The position numbers and the translations under genes were made by a program. DNA of 64,000 nt from GCA-2693325 sp036343635. Its GTDB lineage: Bacteria > Latescibacterota > UBA2968 > UBA8231. The notes under the pieces were generated by a model. That model was not told the origin of the DNA. It made no database searches and saw only the letters and a list, made by a program, of their open reading frames with translations. Positions 29,078 to 37,118 of this stretch are shown piece after piece (within the stretch, counting starts at the first letter, position 1; every line of letters starts with the position of its first letter). The stretch lies in contig JAYYVF010000118.1 in the NCBI GenBank assembly GCA_036343635.1, positions 1-64,000 on the forward strand, written 5' to 3'.

Positions 29078-29106
29078 AATTTAGAAGTAGCCACACTTAA
29101 TGTCAA
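29078..29106 (-). promoter_or_regulatory. promoter of the zinc-ribbon gene
   Basis: On the minus strand TTGACA (29101-29106), 17 bp, TAAATT (29078-29083). The -35 is perfect and the -10 matches at four of six positions including the key TA and final T. The predicted start near 29071 leaves a 72-nt leader before the zinc-ribbon ATG. It lies just after the stop of the phosphatase gene. Confidence 0.55.
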
Positions 29107-29116
29107 CTATATCAAC

Positions 29117-29593
29117 CTAATCTAAACTAATCGAATCTGCATACTCAATGACGCGCATCTCTTGTTCCAAAGTTTCCACAGAACCAGGGCGCGATTCTCT
29201 AACTCTCATGATAGCCTCAAGTGGTTCAACTCCGTTACTGACCATAAAACAGCTTAGCATTGTCCCCGTACGACCAAGTCCAGCGCTACAATGTACAAGT
29301 ATAGGCTTGTCTTGCTTCAAACATTCAGTCGAAAACTCAACAAATTCAACAATAGACTCGATAGACGGTGGAGTCATATCCATTATGGGGATATGTTTAT
29401 ATTCAAATTGATACTCATCCAAGATTGATTTATCTAATGGAGATGCCGTAAGCGTCGCAATGGCACCGATTCCTTCTTCCGTTAACCAACTCAAATTCCT
29501 GCGTATTACCTCGGCGTCATAAGCTCTCCAGCCTGCAATATCTCCCGAACCAGCCAATTGCCCTGGAACCAACCATCCAAAGTTAGGCACCAT
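29117..29593 (-). CDS. dual-specificity phosphatase, DUSP23-like
   Basis: A 158-residue cysteine-dependent phosphatase with P-loop HCSAGLGRTGTM (Cys102, Arg108) and a likely general acid Asp72 in MDMTPP. The N-terminus (NFGWLVPGQLAGSG) and the C-terminus (ESRPGSVETLEQE) resemble animal DUSP23/VHZ, a compact phosphatase family also found in bacteria and archaea. A longer frame starts at 29677, but I chose the ATG at 29593: it has AGGA at good spacing and begins exactly where the homology does. It overlaps moaE by 11 bp. Substrate (phosphoprotein, or a small phosphorylated molecule) cannot be read from sequence. Confidence 0.88.
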   Translation of the reverse strand: MVPNFGWLVPGQLAGSGDIAGWRAYDAEVIRRNLSWLTEEGIGAIATLTASPLDKSILDEYQFEYKHIPIMDMTPPSIESIVEFVEFSTECLKQDKPILVHCSAGLGRTGTMLSCFMVSNGVEPLEAIMRVRESRPGSVETLEQEMRVIEYADSISLD

Positions 29594-30023
29594 TTTGAAT
29601 CCTACACCCTTCCGCACTGGGGCCCTCCACCCAAAATTCACCATCGGGACCATATTCCTTTTTCCAAATCGGTACAACGGCCTTTAACCGATCAATCACG
29701 TAAAGGCAGGCCTCCATCGCCTCCCTGCGATGACCTGCACCGACCGCCACTAAAACGCTTATTTCCCCCACCTCTAATCGACCAATTCTATGCAAGATAG
29801 CAACCTCTCCTATCGGCCATTTTGATTTGGCCTCTTCGGCTATTTCGGTCATCTTCTTTTCAGCCATAGCTGGATAGGCTTCGTATTCTAGATACGTAGT
29901 AGCTCGATCCCCGGTTTTGGCCCTTACCGTGCCAGCAAACGTTCCAATAGCACCGTGGCAGGGGTCAATGACTCTTTCAAAAAGGCAATCCGCTTCTATG
30001 CGATCTTTTGTAATTTTATACAT
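29583..30023 (-). CDS. moaE: molybdopterin synthase catalytic subunit
   Basis: MoaE joins two MoaD thiocarboxylates to cyclic pyranopterin monophosphate, making the dithiolene of molybdopterin. About 146 residues with typical GAIGTFAGTVR, LEYEAYPAMAEKKM, IGRLEVGEISV, HRREAMEACLYVIDRLKAVVPIWKKE. The Lys pair in the WKKE motif is the active-site region. I prefer the ATG at 30023, six bases after GGGGG, over an upstream TTG at 30029. It sits between moaD and the phosphatase, with overlaps on both sides. MoaA, MoaC and other cofactor genes are not here. Confidence 0.94.
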   Translation of the reverse strand: MYKITKDRIEADCLFERVIDPCHGAIGTFAGTVRAKTGDRATTYLEYEAYPAMAEKKMTEIAEEAKSKWPIGEVAILHRIGRLEVGEISVLVAVGAGHRREAMEACLYVIDRLKAVVPIWKKEYGPDGEFWVEGPSAEGCRIQNGA

Positions 30024-30025
30024 GT

Positions 30026-30271
30026 TCAACCCCCGCTCACTGGTGGTATTAATGCGACCTCATCCCCATTTCCTAATGTCGAATCGTCTACCACATATTC
30101 TTCATTAAGTGCTATCGCAAATTTCTTTTCAATACCTTCCAGGCTCGGAAATCTTTTTAACAACTCTTCTCTCAACTCATTAACCGTTGCACCGTCGTGC
30201 AAGTCTATTTCTATCGAAGCGGTACCTGTAATTTCGCGGGCACTTGCAAAAAATAAAACTCTAACGACCAA
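30026..30271 (-). CDS. moaD: molybdopterin synthase sulfur carrier subunit
   Basis: An 81-residue ubiquitin-fold protein ending in the required Gly-Gly (PPVSGG), whose C-terminus carries the thiocarboxylate sulfur for MoaE. The opening VRVLFFASAREITG is typical of MoaD. The start is a TTG preceded by GGAGGAG at seven bases. Its stop lies about 3 bp before the chosen moaE ATG, so translation is coupled. The two genes together form the complete molybdopterin synthase, implying molybdenum or tungsten enzymes elsewhere in the genome. Confidence 0.92.
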   Translation of the reverse strand: MVVRVLFFASAREITGTASIEIDLHDGATVNELREELLKRFPSLEGIEKKFAIALNEEYVVDDSTLGNGDEVALIPPVSGG

Positions 30272-30330
30272 ATCAAACTCCTCCGACCTTCCTCACAATA
30301 AAGAAAAACCTACTATTTATTAAAAACAAA

Positions 30331-30361
30331 AGCCGTCGGTATCCATTGGACACCGACGGCT
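30331..30361 (-). terminator. rho-independent terminator of the 510-residue secreted protein gene
   Basis: AGCCGTCGGT (30331-30340) pairs with ACCGACGGCT (30352-30361), extended by TCC/GGA after one mismatch, with an ATT loop. On the minus strand the stem is followed by TTTTGTTTTTAATA. It ends the gene starting at 31924 and insulates moaD. Confidence 0.85.
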
Positions 30362-30391
30362 CTTTGCTCCTAGAAAAGAACGACTACCTAA

Positions 30392-31924
30392 CTATTGAAG
30401 GAGTGTCATTTTCCGTTTGTCTACAAAGTCGCCAGCGCGCATCTGAAAGAAATAAACGCCGCTACCAACCTTCATACCATTACTGTTACGGCCGTCCCAT
30501 ACTCTTGTGTATGTTCCAGCATTCATTTGCTCACCATCAACAAGCGTGCGTACAACTTGACCGGTAATATCATATATAGTCAAATGTACCGCTTCACCAG
30601 AGCTTAGATCAAAATCAATCGTAGTTTCCGGATTGAATGGATTAGGAAAGTTCTGGCGCAACGCCGTAACCGTAGGTAATACTAATGTTGCCGAAGCAAG
30701 TAGATTCACTTCGACCACCTGCGAGCGGGTCGTCGACCCATCCACGTCCGTCTGATTCAAATAGTAGAATAAGACTTCTGCAGTTGGAGCCTCTTCATCC
30801 AGAAAGCTGTAGGCCAAAAACTCGTCACTGTTACCGTCACCTAAAATCATATCACTGACCTTGGTGTATGCTCGGCCATCTTCGCTTCGATAGACTTCCC
30901 AACCCATATTATTGGTCTGAGATGCCACGCCCCAATGTAAAAGTACATCCTTATCTACAGTGACTTGCGACGTCAGGCTCGCCAATTCGGCTGCCACTGG
31001 TACGTCCCATGTCGCGCTATAATTTAAGGACAGGTCACGGCTGTCACCGGCTGAATTAGAAGCGGTAGTACTGATCGAAACGCTTAAGCTCGTAGTTCCT
31101 GCTGAACGATCGGCTTCGGCGTCGAAGGTTGCTTCAATCGCACCATCAGCACCAGTTTCTGCGTCAACAGAGATATCAGCACCGGCCTCTATCTCACCTA
31201 CGCCCAACAGATAGACCGACTCAGATCCATTATTCAAAATAGACCATGTAAAAGCCTGTCCAGCTACCGCGGCACCGCTACCATCTGTGAAGGTAGCACC
31301 AATTACAAGCTCACCATCACTGCCATCCGCTGCGTCCCCTTGACCGACAGCTGAATAATCCAAACTAACATCCGTCTCGGTTACGGACGCAAGCGTCGGT
31401 TCAGTTATCGGCGGTGGCGGAGGGTTGATCGAAATAGTTAAAGCCGGCTCAAATACATCTCTATCTGTAGAGGACGGCCCTAACGACACGCGGGACACTG
31501 TGATGGTAGCCTCGGTATCCGCATTGAATCCTTCTGCCATGTTTAAAGTGAACGTTCCTAATGTACCGTCACCGTCAGCTGCTGCTCCAAAACTCGCCGC
31601 ACCGCTTTTCACTTGGCCATCAGCAGGATATTCAACTCCTGGGCTAATGGTAAACGGTGCCTCAGGTCCAAATGTAGCCGTTCCACTCAGGTCAAAGGCA
31701 TCAGCAGGCGAAACCTCAAGGGTCACGTCAAACTGCTTCACGCCGACCATACCGGCAGCTGTAATAGCTACAGATACCGAGCCTCCGGAACCTACATCGG
31801 AAATTTCGTTGGCCCCAGAAAGACCGATAGCGACTCCAGCGTTATCACCAGCAATAGCTGCGCCGCTCAGCGCGAGCAGGAAGGCGGTAGCAAGAGCAAA
31901 CTTCTTGCACACGCTATTCTGCAT
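30392..31924 (-). CDS. secreted protein with cohesin-like domain and Por tail
   Basis: About 510 residues. The ATG at 31924 has AGGAG at seven bases and gives a textbook signal peptide (MQNSVCKKFALATAFLLALS then GAAIAG); a longer frame from 31963 lacks these. Domains: cohesin-like beta domain (about 25-165, with the VGVKQFDVTLEV strand), an invasin-like Ig domain (about 170-310), an FN3-like domain (about 315-410, WEVYRSEDGRAYTKV), and the FlgD-like tail beginning NFPNPFNPETTIDFDL. No enzyme signature. It is probably surface-exposed, and is in the same orientation and directly downstream of the larger 1555-residue protein but separated by a terminator. Its composition is more GC-rich than the moa genes. 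Confidence 0.83.
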   Translation of the reverse strand: MQNSVCKKFALATAFLLALSGAAIAGDNAGVAIGLSGANEISDVGSGGSVSVAITAAGMVGVKQFDVTLEVSPADAFDLSGTATFGPEAPFTISPGVEYPADGQVKSGAASFGAAADGDGTLGTFTLNMAEGFNADTEATITVSRVSLGPSSTDRDVFEPALTISINPPPPPITEPTLASVTETDVSLDYSAVGQGDAADGSDGELVIGATFTDGSGAAVAGQAFTWSILNNGSESVYLLGVGEIEAGADISVDAETGADGAIEATFDAEADRSAGTTSLSVSISTTASNSAGDSRDLSLNYSATWDVPVAAELASLTSQVTVDKDVLLHWGVASQTNNMGWEVYRSEDGRAYTKVSDMILGDGNSDEFLAYSFLDEEAPTAEVLFYYLNQTDVDGSTTRSQVVEVNLLASATLVLPTVTALRQNFPNPFNPETTIDFDLSSGEAVHLTIYDITGQVVRTLVDGEQMNAGTYTRVWDGRNSNGMKVGSGVYFFQMRAGDFVDKRKMTLLQ

Positions 31925-31974
31925 GGTTGGTTCTCCTATTTTTTTGAAGAAAGAATATTTCATTTAAGAGGTAA

Positions 31975-32023
31975 AGCTCAGCGTGAGGTGGGAACCAAAT
32001 CGAGGTTCCCACCTCACTGAGCT
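31975..32023 (-). terminator. strong rho-independent terminator
   Basis: GTGAGGTGGGAACC (31983-31996) pairs perfectly with GGTTCCCACCTCAC (32004-32017) around a 7-nt loop; a further AGCTCA/TGAGCT (31975-31980 and 32018-32023) pairs beyond a 2-nt bulge. That is 20 bp of stem in all. On the minus strand TTTAC follows. It lies 13 bp after the stop of the 1555-residue gene. Confidence 0.85.
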
Positions 32024-32036
32024 TAGATCACTCTGC

Positions 32037-35000
32037 TTACTTCAGCAAGAGCATCTTCTTGACTTCGAGATAGTTTCCTTCCACCTGCAAGCGGTAGAAA
32101 TAAATTCCCGAGGACAAGTTGACACCGTTGTCGTTGCTAGCATCCCACTGGACTACGTAACGTCCAGCGTTCTGGTGAGCGTCAACCATGGTCCGGACAA
32201 CCTGACCAACTACGTTGAACACTTCCAGACGTACTTGGGAAGCTTCTGGCAGAGCATACTTGATCGTCGTGGCCGGGTTGAATGGGTTCGGATAGTTATT
32301 CGCCAAAGCGAATGCTTCCGGACGCGTTTGAATCTGCACAGGTGCTGGCAGAGCAACCGCGTTTACCAAGCTACCGTCGCTGACCTGGCTACCAGTAACC
32401 TCGATCTCAGTGTTTTCGATCTCGGTTTTTGTGCGGAATACCAAGCTAAGACCTAGCTCGCCTTCCGTAACCATGTCACCGTAAGCAGCGATATCAACCT
32501 TACCGTCAGCCTGAGCAATCGTGCGCGGTGCTGCAAACTCACCGTCGCCCAACAGGCTGTTGGTTGTGGTTGCACGAACGAACTCTATTTGTTCAGCATC
32601 AAAGGCAACTGAGAATCCGTAACCCTTCATCTGTACGAAATCAGCCATGTCAACATTGACTACTACTTCCTCACCTACGTTAGGTAGATCAGCAGCCGTC
32701 TCTAAGTAGAGACGTGCGTCAGTGTTAAGACCCGCCAACATCGGAACAACTTTACCGGCGGCCTGAATGCTGCGACCGAAGTTGTCTGCGAATACGAAGA
32801 AGTCATCGAAATCAACTTTCGGCAAGCCAGCATTTGGCGACAAGTCGAAGGCCGGCTCGAACACTTCGTCCGCGGCGCTTATGCCGAAGTTATCGGCAAA
32901 GATGAAGAAATCATCGAATCCAACCGTGTTGTCGGAACCGAATAGACCCTGAACAACTCTGCCCTGGCTATCAACAGCACTGTTGCGAATGGCCATAGCC
33001 GTGCGCTCGGTGCTTGCCTCAGCAATATTGTCATGATCGTAAGGCGATACTGAGTAGGTATAGCGAACACCGTTTAATGCCGTCTCATCCGCAAACGAGG
33101 TGGCACCGGCGCCAGCTTTTCCGATCAGTGTGAATTCGCCTTTAGCACCTACCTTGCGATAGATGTTGTAACCGACAACACCTGCTACCATGTCGTTTAC
33201 TGAGCCGATGGAAACAGCATTCGAAGCACTTCTTGCCAACATTCTGTCGCTTTCCGACTTGGTCCACGTCAAGCTGATGCTGTTACCTTCGTCGGCCGGT
33301 GTATCCAGGACGCGTAGGAACGGCACTGCTGAAGGAGCAATGTTGTCAATCGAACGAACGGCTTCTTGGGTCTCCGTGATGCTGGAGCGTACCATTTCCG
33401 AATCGAATAAGTTAAAACGAGGTGCTACACCATTTTCGGCGAATGCAAGTGCCTCAGGCAACAATGTTGCGAATACCGGTCCTTCAATAGCAACCTGATC
33501 GCGACTCTGCTGCATGGTAAGTGCCATGGCTTCGTAAGCTGAGATCGCTTCAACCGATACTGACTTGGCTCCGGCGACAGCTCCGCCACGCTCAGACGAG
33601 ACGCCCCATTTGGTGGCGACATTGTCGAGGGTAGCTACGATAGCGCGACCAACTTCTTCACCTGGGACAGCGTCAACGCTAGCCCATGGCACCATTGCGG
33701 CCGCTGGGGCTTCGAGAGCGACGATAGTGGCGTTGCCATCAGCGTCGGTGCTCTTACCCTGTGAAACCTGCACTTCACGATAGATACGATATCCATCAAG
33801 CGATCCGTGATCATCCGAAGGATCCCAGGTCAGCATAATAAAGCCACCCTGGTCACCGGCTCCGTCGGCGCCCGTATAATCCTCGGCCACCAATGTATTC
33901 GGTGCATCAAGACCACTTCCTGGAACTACACTAACCGTATCTACGGCAACTTGAGCGGTACCTACAGTAGCTCTGACCTTAAACTCTAGATCCGCACCAG
34001 CAGCACTCGTAGCCTTAGCATGGAATCCACCTACACCAGCAACCAATTGCTGTTCGCCGGTCGGTAGCTCTACACCAAGTTTGTTTGTTGTAATTGTGAA
34101 AAATTCCGTTCCTGGAACCGTGTTACCATACTTATCCCTCTTGATAACTGATACCCAGAAACTTTCGCCAACATCTGCCGTGGCAGGTGCCTCTACGTGG
34201 ATTTTGCTGAAATCATCATTCGTAGTAACCAGGACCGAATCCATACCTCCAGCATAAGGATTTGAAGCATCGGTCGAGTCGACGATAGTAACCGTAAGCG
34301 ATTCGCCGGCGATTGTATCCTTGAGCGAAACGGTACGCGAACCAACTGCCCAGTCCTGCTCAGTCAGTGTAGCACGACCGCCACCTAAGTCGGTGACACC
34401 GGTTCCTGACAATGACAAGCCAGCACCACCACCGGCAACCTTAAGTATTGCTGCACCCTTGTAAGAGTTAGCAGCGAGCGTACTGTTGGTCGAGGCGTCA
34501 GCCTGGATAGTCAATGTAACAACATTTCCGGCCTTCACTTTGTCTCCCGTACCGTACTTGTTATTACCCGATGACGTGGCAGCAATCGTAAAACGCTTGA
34601 TTACTGGAACAACATACGACGAGTCATAGGTAAATTGACCAAACTTGTATTTCATATTGTTTCCAGCTAAGTCAATTGTCTCAATATGAAGGTCATAAAT
34701 TGTGTTGTGCACCAAACCATCGACCGCACTTACCTGTTCAGTCGTAGTGTTTAACAACGCAGACCCGCTAAGGGCACGGGCACGGGCTGCTGTCGCATCG
34801 GATCCACTGATTTTTGTGTAAATGATTCGAACACTGTCAGCGGGTTCCGACAACTGGAACACTACCTTCGCAGTTTCCTCATCGACCGTATCAAGACGGC
34901 TGTCTGAACCGTTCTTATAGAGCTTGCTTCCAGTTGTTGCTCCGAAAGCCAAGTTCGTCGGGAACGGACGCTGCAGCTGAACGTCTCTGGTATCAACGTA

Positions 35001-36704
35001 GAGACTGTCAACTGTCTTGGAGGTTGCATTCCCCGCAAAGTCAACGGCTCTCATCGTCATAGAATACAAACCGGTAACGAGCGAGTCAGCTGCTCCCGTT
35101 GGGTTGATAGCTGCCGAAGACAGGGCCGTACGTGTACCTATCTTGACCGTTGCTGTGGTTTGATCAGGACCATCACCCATATGCGTCAAGTCCAGAGCAT
35201 TCCGGTAGGCATCGGAGTCTTCATCCTTTTTCTTACCAGCAACCTGCTTACCTGATAACGCACCCGACATACCTGAGTCGATGTCTTGTGCACCAGTCCA
35301 CACCAAGCTCACGGCGGACGGATCGTTAAACGATACTTGTAAGCTATCAATGGCTTCGGCAAAGCTAAACCACAAAGGCCTAGCATCGTTTGCCATACCC
35401 GTAACTCCAGACAGGGTACCATCGGTAATGGTATCGCCCTTTGCCACAGCTATCGAATCCAATATCGGAGCATTGGTATCCATCAAGAATGCGGGCGTGT
35501 TTACTAGACCTTGGAAGATACGAGCGGCACCGCTTCGGTTACCGGCCTGATCGACGTAGTAGACCTTTACCGTACCAACATCTCCGGTTTTGCTTAAGTT
35601 ACCGAGATAACCTTCGGTTAAGGTCACGGTAGCCGAAAGCGTCGAACCTGAGCGATTAGCTTTCGACAAGGCGATCTTCTTACCGAGAAACTCCATCTCG
35701 GCTTCGAGAGAATCACCCAACGCATAACCTTCAGTTGTAGATCCTAAGTCGGCCGAAATAGTGACCTTGTCACCGATTCCACCGATTTTGGTAGACAAAA
35801 GATTGTGAGCGCCTTGGTCTGTTTGCTCAATCGTAAAGTTATCCGACGCCGCAATAGCAGAAACAGGGGTTCCAATCGTAATCGTCAAATCCGACGGGGT
35901 CGAGCTTGGATTGACCGGACGCCAATGGTCAAAAGTCAGCTGTGATTTAGCCTTGGTATTGCTGGCGGCGGATACTGCGCTACCGTCTGCATCAAACACA
36001 ATAGCCTCGGCGTAAATACCCGTGAGATTAGCTTTTTGAGGAAGTAAGTTTGGAATGACCCTCACTTTCCACGTAAAAGTGGTGACATCACCCGTCGTAG
36101 TTGCATGAAGCAACTCGTGGCTGTTTGAAATTCCCGAACTCCTCGTCGTGTTATCCCTCAAGTTAGTGTCAGTTCCGAGTGGGTTGTTCGGTCCGGTGAA
36201 GTCTGCCGAGTCAGCCTGCGATTCAGCAGTTTGTGACACCGCACCACCGGCAGCATCCGCGTTGGCTGCGATTGCACCGTCGGTAGCAGATTTTACGGCT
36301 GCATACCATACAGCGTTGATCGCGGTGGCACCCTTGGCACCATAAAAAGCAAGACCTCCAATCCCCAGGTTGCTCGCGGCACCCGACCAGGCAGTGTTCA
36401 GCTTAACATAGGTCGGCAAGTTTGAACTCGCTTCACTCCAATTAGCCGCGACAATGCCGAGCGGTCCTGCATCCTGCCGGAGATACACAAGGATCTGTGT
36501 GTCAGGTTGGGTGTTTTTGTTACCCACACCAACAAAGTCAGTTACCGTAGCGGTAACCGTAATCATAGAGTCGATACCAACAACAGACCCACTATCGGGT
36601 GAAGTTATTGCGATCGACGTTAATTGCGCTGCGTGCGAATTGCCAGCGAGCCCGAAGCCCACCAAAGCAGCTAGAAGTAGTAAGCATTTGCTACTCTTCA
36701 TCAT
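32037..36704 (-). CDS. giant secreted protein: Ig/FN3, dockerin-like, cohesin-like, Por tail
   Basis: A 1555-residue exported protein. The signal peptide (about 1-26, ending SHA) is followed by many Ig-like and invasin-like beta domains (about 27-900) with repeated SVQFSL/VSLVW-type strands, an FN3 region (about 905-1230, 'DGYRIYREVQ' and 'VGYNIYRKVG' strands), two dockerin-like segments carrying the VGFDDFFIFADNFG and VDFDDFFVFADNFG motifs (about 1250-1310), a cohesin-like domain (about 1330-1450) and the C-terminal tail starting NNYPNPFNPATTIKYALP near 1466. Two ATGs are adjacent at 36704 and 36701; AGGAGG lies 2 and 5 bases upstream respectively, so the second may be used. Perfect promoter and structured leader upstream suggest heavy expression, as for an S-layer or abundant adhesin (inference). 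Confidence 0.85.
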   Translation of the reverse strand: MMKSSKCLLLLAALVGFGLAGNSHAAQLTSIAITSPDSGSVVGIDSMITVTATVTDFVGVGNKNTQPDTQILVYLRQDAGPLGIVAANWSEASSNLPTYVKLNTAWSGAASNLGIGGLAFYGAKGATAINAVWYAAVKSATDGAIAANADAAGGAVSQTAESQADSADFTGPNNPLGTDTNLRDNTTRSSGISNSHELLHATTTGDVTTFTWKVRVIPNLLPQKANLTGIYAEAIVFDADGSAVSAASNTKAKSQLTFDHWRPVNPSSTPSDLTITIGTPVSAIAASDNFTIEQTDQGAHNLLSTKIGGIGDKVTISADLGSTTEGYALGDSLEAEMEFLGKKIALSKANRSGSTLSATVTLTEGYLGNLSKTGDVGTVKVYYVDQAGNRSGAARIFQGLVNTPAFLMDTNAPILDSIAVAKGDTITDGTLSGVTGMANDARPLWFSFAEAIDSLQVSFNDPSAVSLVWTGAQDIDSGMSGALSGKQVAGKKKDEDSDAYRNALDLTHMGDGPDQTTATVKIGTRTALSSAAINPTGAADSLVTGLYSMTMRAVDFAGNATSKTVDSLYVDTRDVQLQRPFPTNLAFGATTGSKLYKNGSDSRLDTVDEETAKVVFQLSEPADSVRIIYTKISGSDATAARARALSGSALLNTTTEQVSAVDGLVHNTIYDLHIETIDLAGNNMKYKFGQFTYDSSYVVPVIKRFTIAATSSGNNKYGTGDKVKAGNVVTLTIQADASTNSTLAANSYKGAAILKVAGGGAGLSLSGTGVTDLGGGRATLTEQDWAVGSRTVSLKDTIAGESLTVTIVDSTDASNPYAGGMDSVLVTTNDDFSKIHVEAPATADVGESFWVSVIKRDKYGNTVPGTEFFTITTNKLGVELPTGEQQLVAGVGGFHAKATSAAGADLEFKVRATVGTAQVAVDTVSVVPGSGLDAPNTLVAEDYTGADGAGDQGGFIMLTWDPSDDHGSLDGYRIYREVQVSQGKSTDADGNATIVALEAPAAAMVPWASVDAVPGEEVGRAIVATLDNVATKWGVSSERGGAVAGAKSVSVEAISAYEAMALTMQQSRDQVAIEGPVFATLLPEALAFAENGVAPRFNLFDSEMVRSSITETQEAVRSIDNIAPSAVPFLRVLDTPADEGNSISLTWTKSESDRMLARSASNAVSIGSVNDMVAGVVGYNIYRKVGAKGEFTLIGKAGAGATSFADETALNGVRYTYSVSPYDHDNIAEASTERTAMAIRNSAVDSQGRVVQGLFGSDNTVGFDDFFIFADNFGISAADEVFEPAFDLSPNAGLPKVDFDDFFVFADNFGRSIQAAGKVVPMLAGLNTDARLYLETAADLPNVGEEVVVNVDMADFVQMKGYGFSVAFDAEQIEFVRATTTNSLLGDGEFAAPRTIAQADGKVDIAAYGDMVTEGELGLSLVFRTKTEIENTEIEVTGSQVSDGSLVNAVALPAPVQIQTRPEAFALANNYPNPFNPATTIKYALPEASQVRLEVFNVVGQVVRTMVDAHQNAGRYVVQWDASNDNGVNLSSGIYFYRLQVEGNYLEVKKMLLLK

Positions 36705-36928
36705 TTCCTCCTCAGGGAAGTGATACCCTGTTTAAGTATTGACAAAACGATGACAAATCATCTATCCGAAGCGTAACCAGTTGCGCTTCGGCCTTATTTA
36801 ATTGACATAACAAGTAAAACTTTACTCAATAACGATACAAAATTCTCTGCGCCGCGCCCCCTTCCTTGTCTGAGCACACCAAAAAATATTGCTATAGGTA
36901 CGGCTAGCCCTCGTAAAATTACGGGGCG
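36705..36928 (-). promoter_or_regulatory. structured 5' leader of the 1555-residue protein gene
   Basis: About 224 nt of untranslated leader. Three hairpins are visible: one at the very 5' end (CCC-CGTAA at 36908-36916 with TTACG-GGG at 36919-36926 in plus-strand coordinates, one bulge), one of 6 bp (AGTAAA 36813-36818 with TTTACT 36821-36826), and one of 8 bp (CCGAAGCG 36766-36773 with CGCTTCGG 36784-36791). None has a T-run on the minus strand, so they are not terminators. A 5'-terminal hairpin is a known mRNA stabiliser. I see no riboswitch class. The rest of the 36964-37118 gap has no recognisable gene. Confidence 0.6.
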
Positions 36929-36934
36929 ATTGTA

Positions 36935-36963
36935 ATTATATCAGGATTATCAGCAAGTGTCAA
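36935..36963 (-). promoter_or_regulatory. perfect consensus sigma70 promoter
   Basis: On the minus strand TTGACA (36958-36963), exactly 17 bp, TATAAT (36935-36940). Both hexamers match the consensus fully. The start point should lie near 36928, at the base of the leader hairpin. It drives the 1555-residue surface protein gene. Confidence 0.88.
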
Positions 36964-37118
36964 GTATTTTTCTGTAATACTCAAAACCCACCCGCAACTC
37001 CTGCGCATGCTTAACAATGTGCAATAAAAAAAAATATTAGGCAAGAGATTATTAACATCTTAGCCAAATCGTCACAATCCAGCAGGCTGGGAGACGCAAT
37101 TACACGCCAGAGATCCGT

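Noticed and set aside
29594..29677. An N-terminally longer phosphatase from 29677
   Set aside because: The extra residues overlap moaE and do not look like the DUSP23 family; the ATG at 29593 has a ribosome-binding site.
30392..36704. The Por-type tails as proof of a type IX secretion system
   Set aside because: No T9SS core gene is in the window; FlgD-like tails also occur in phyla where the route is not established.
36766..36791. The 8-bp hairpin as the terminator of the YfhO gene
   Set aside because: It lies downstream of the perfect promoter inside the leader of the next gene and lacks a T-run on the minus strand.
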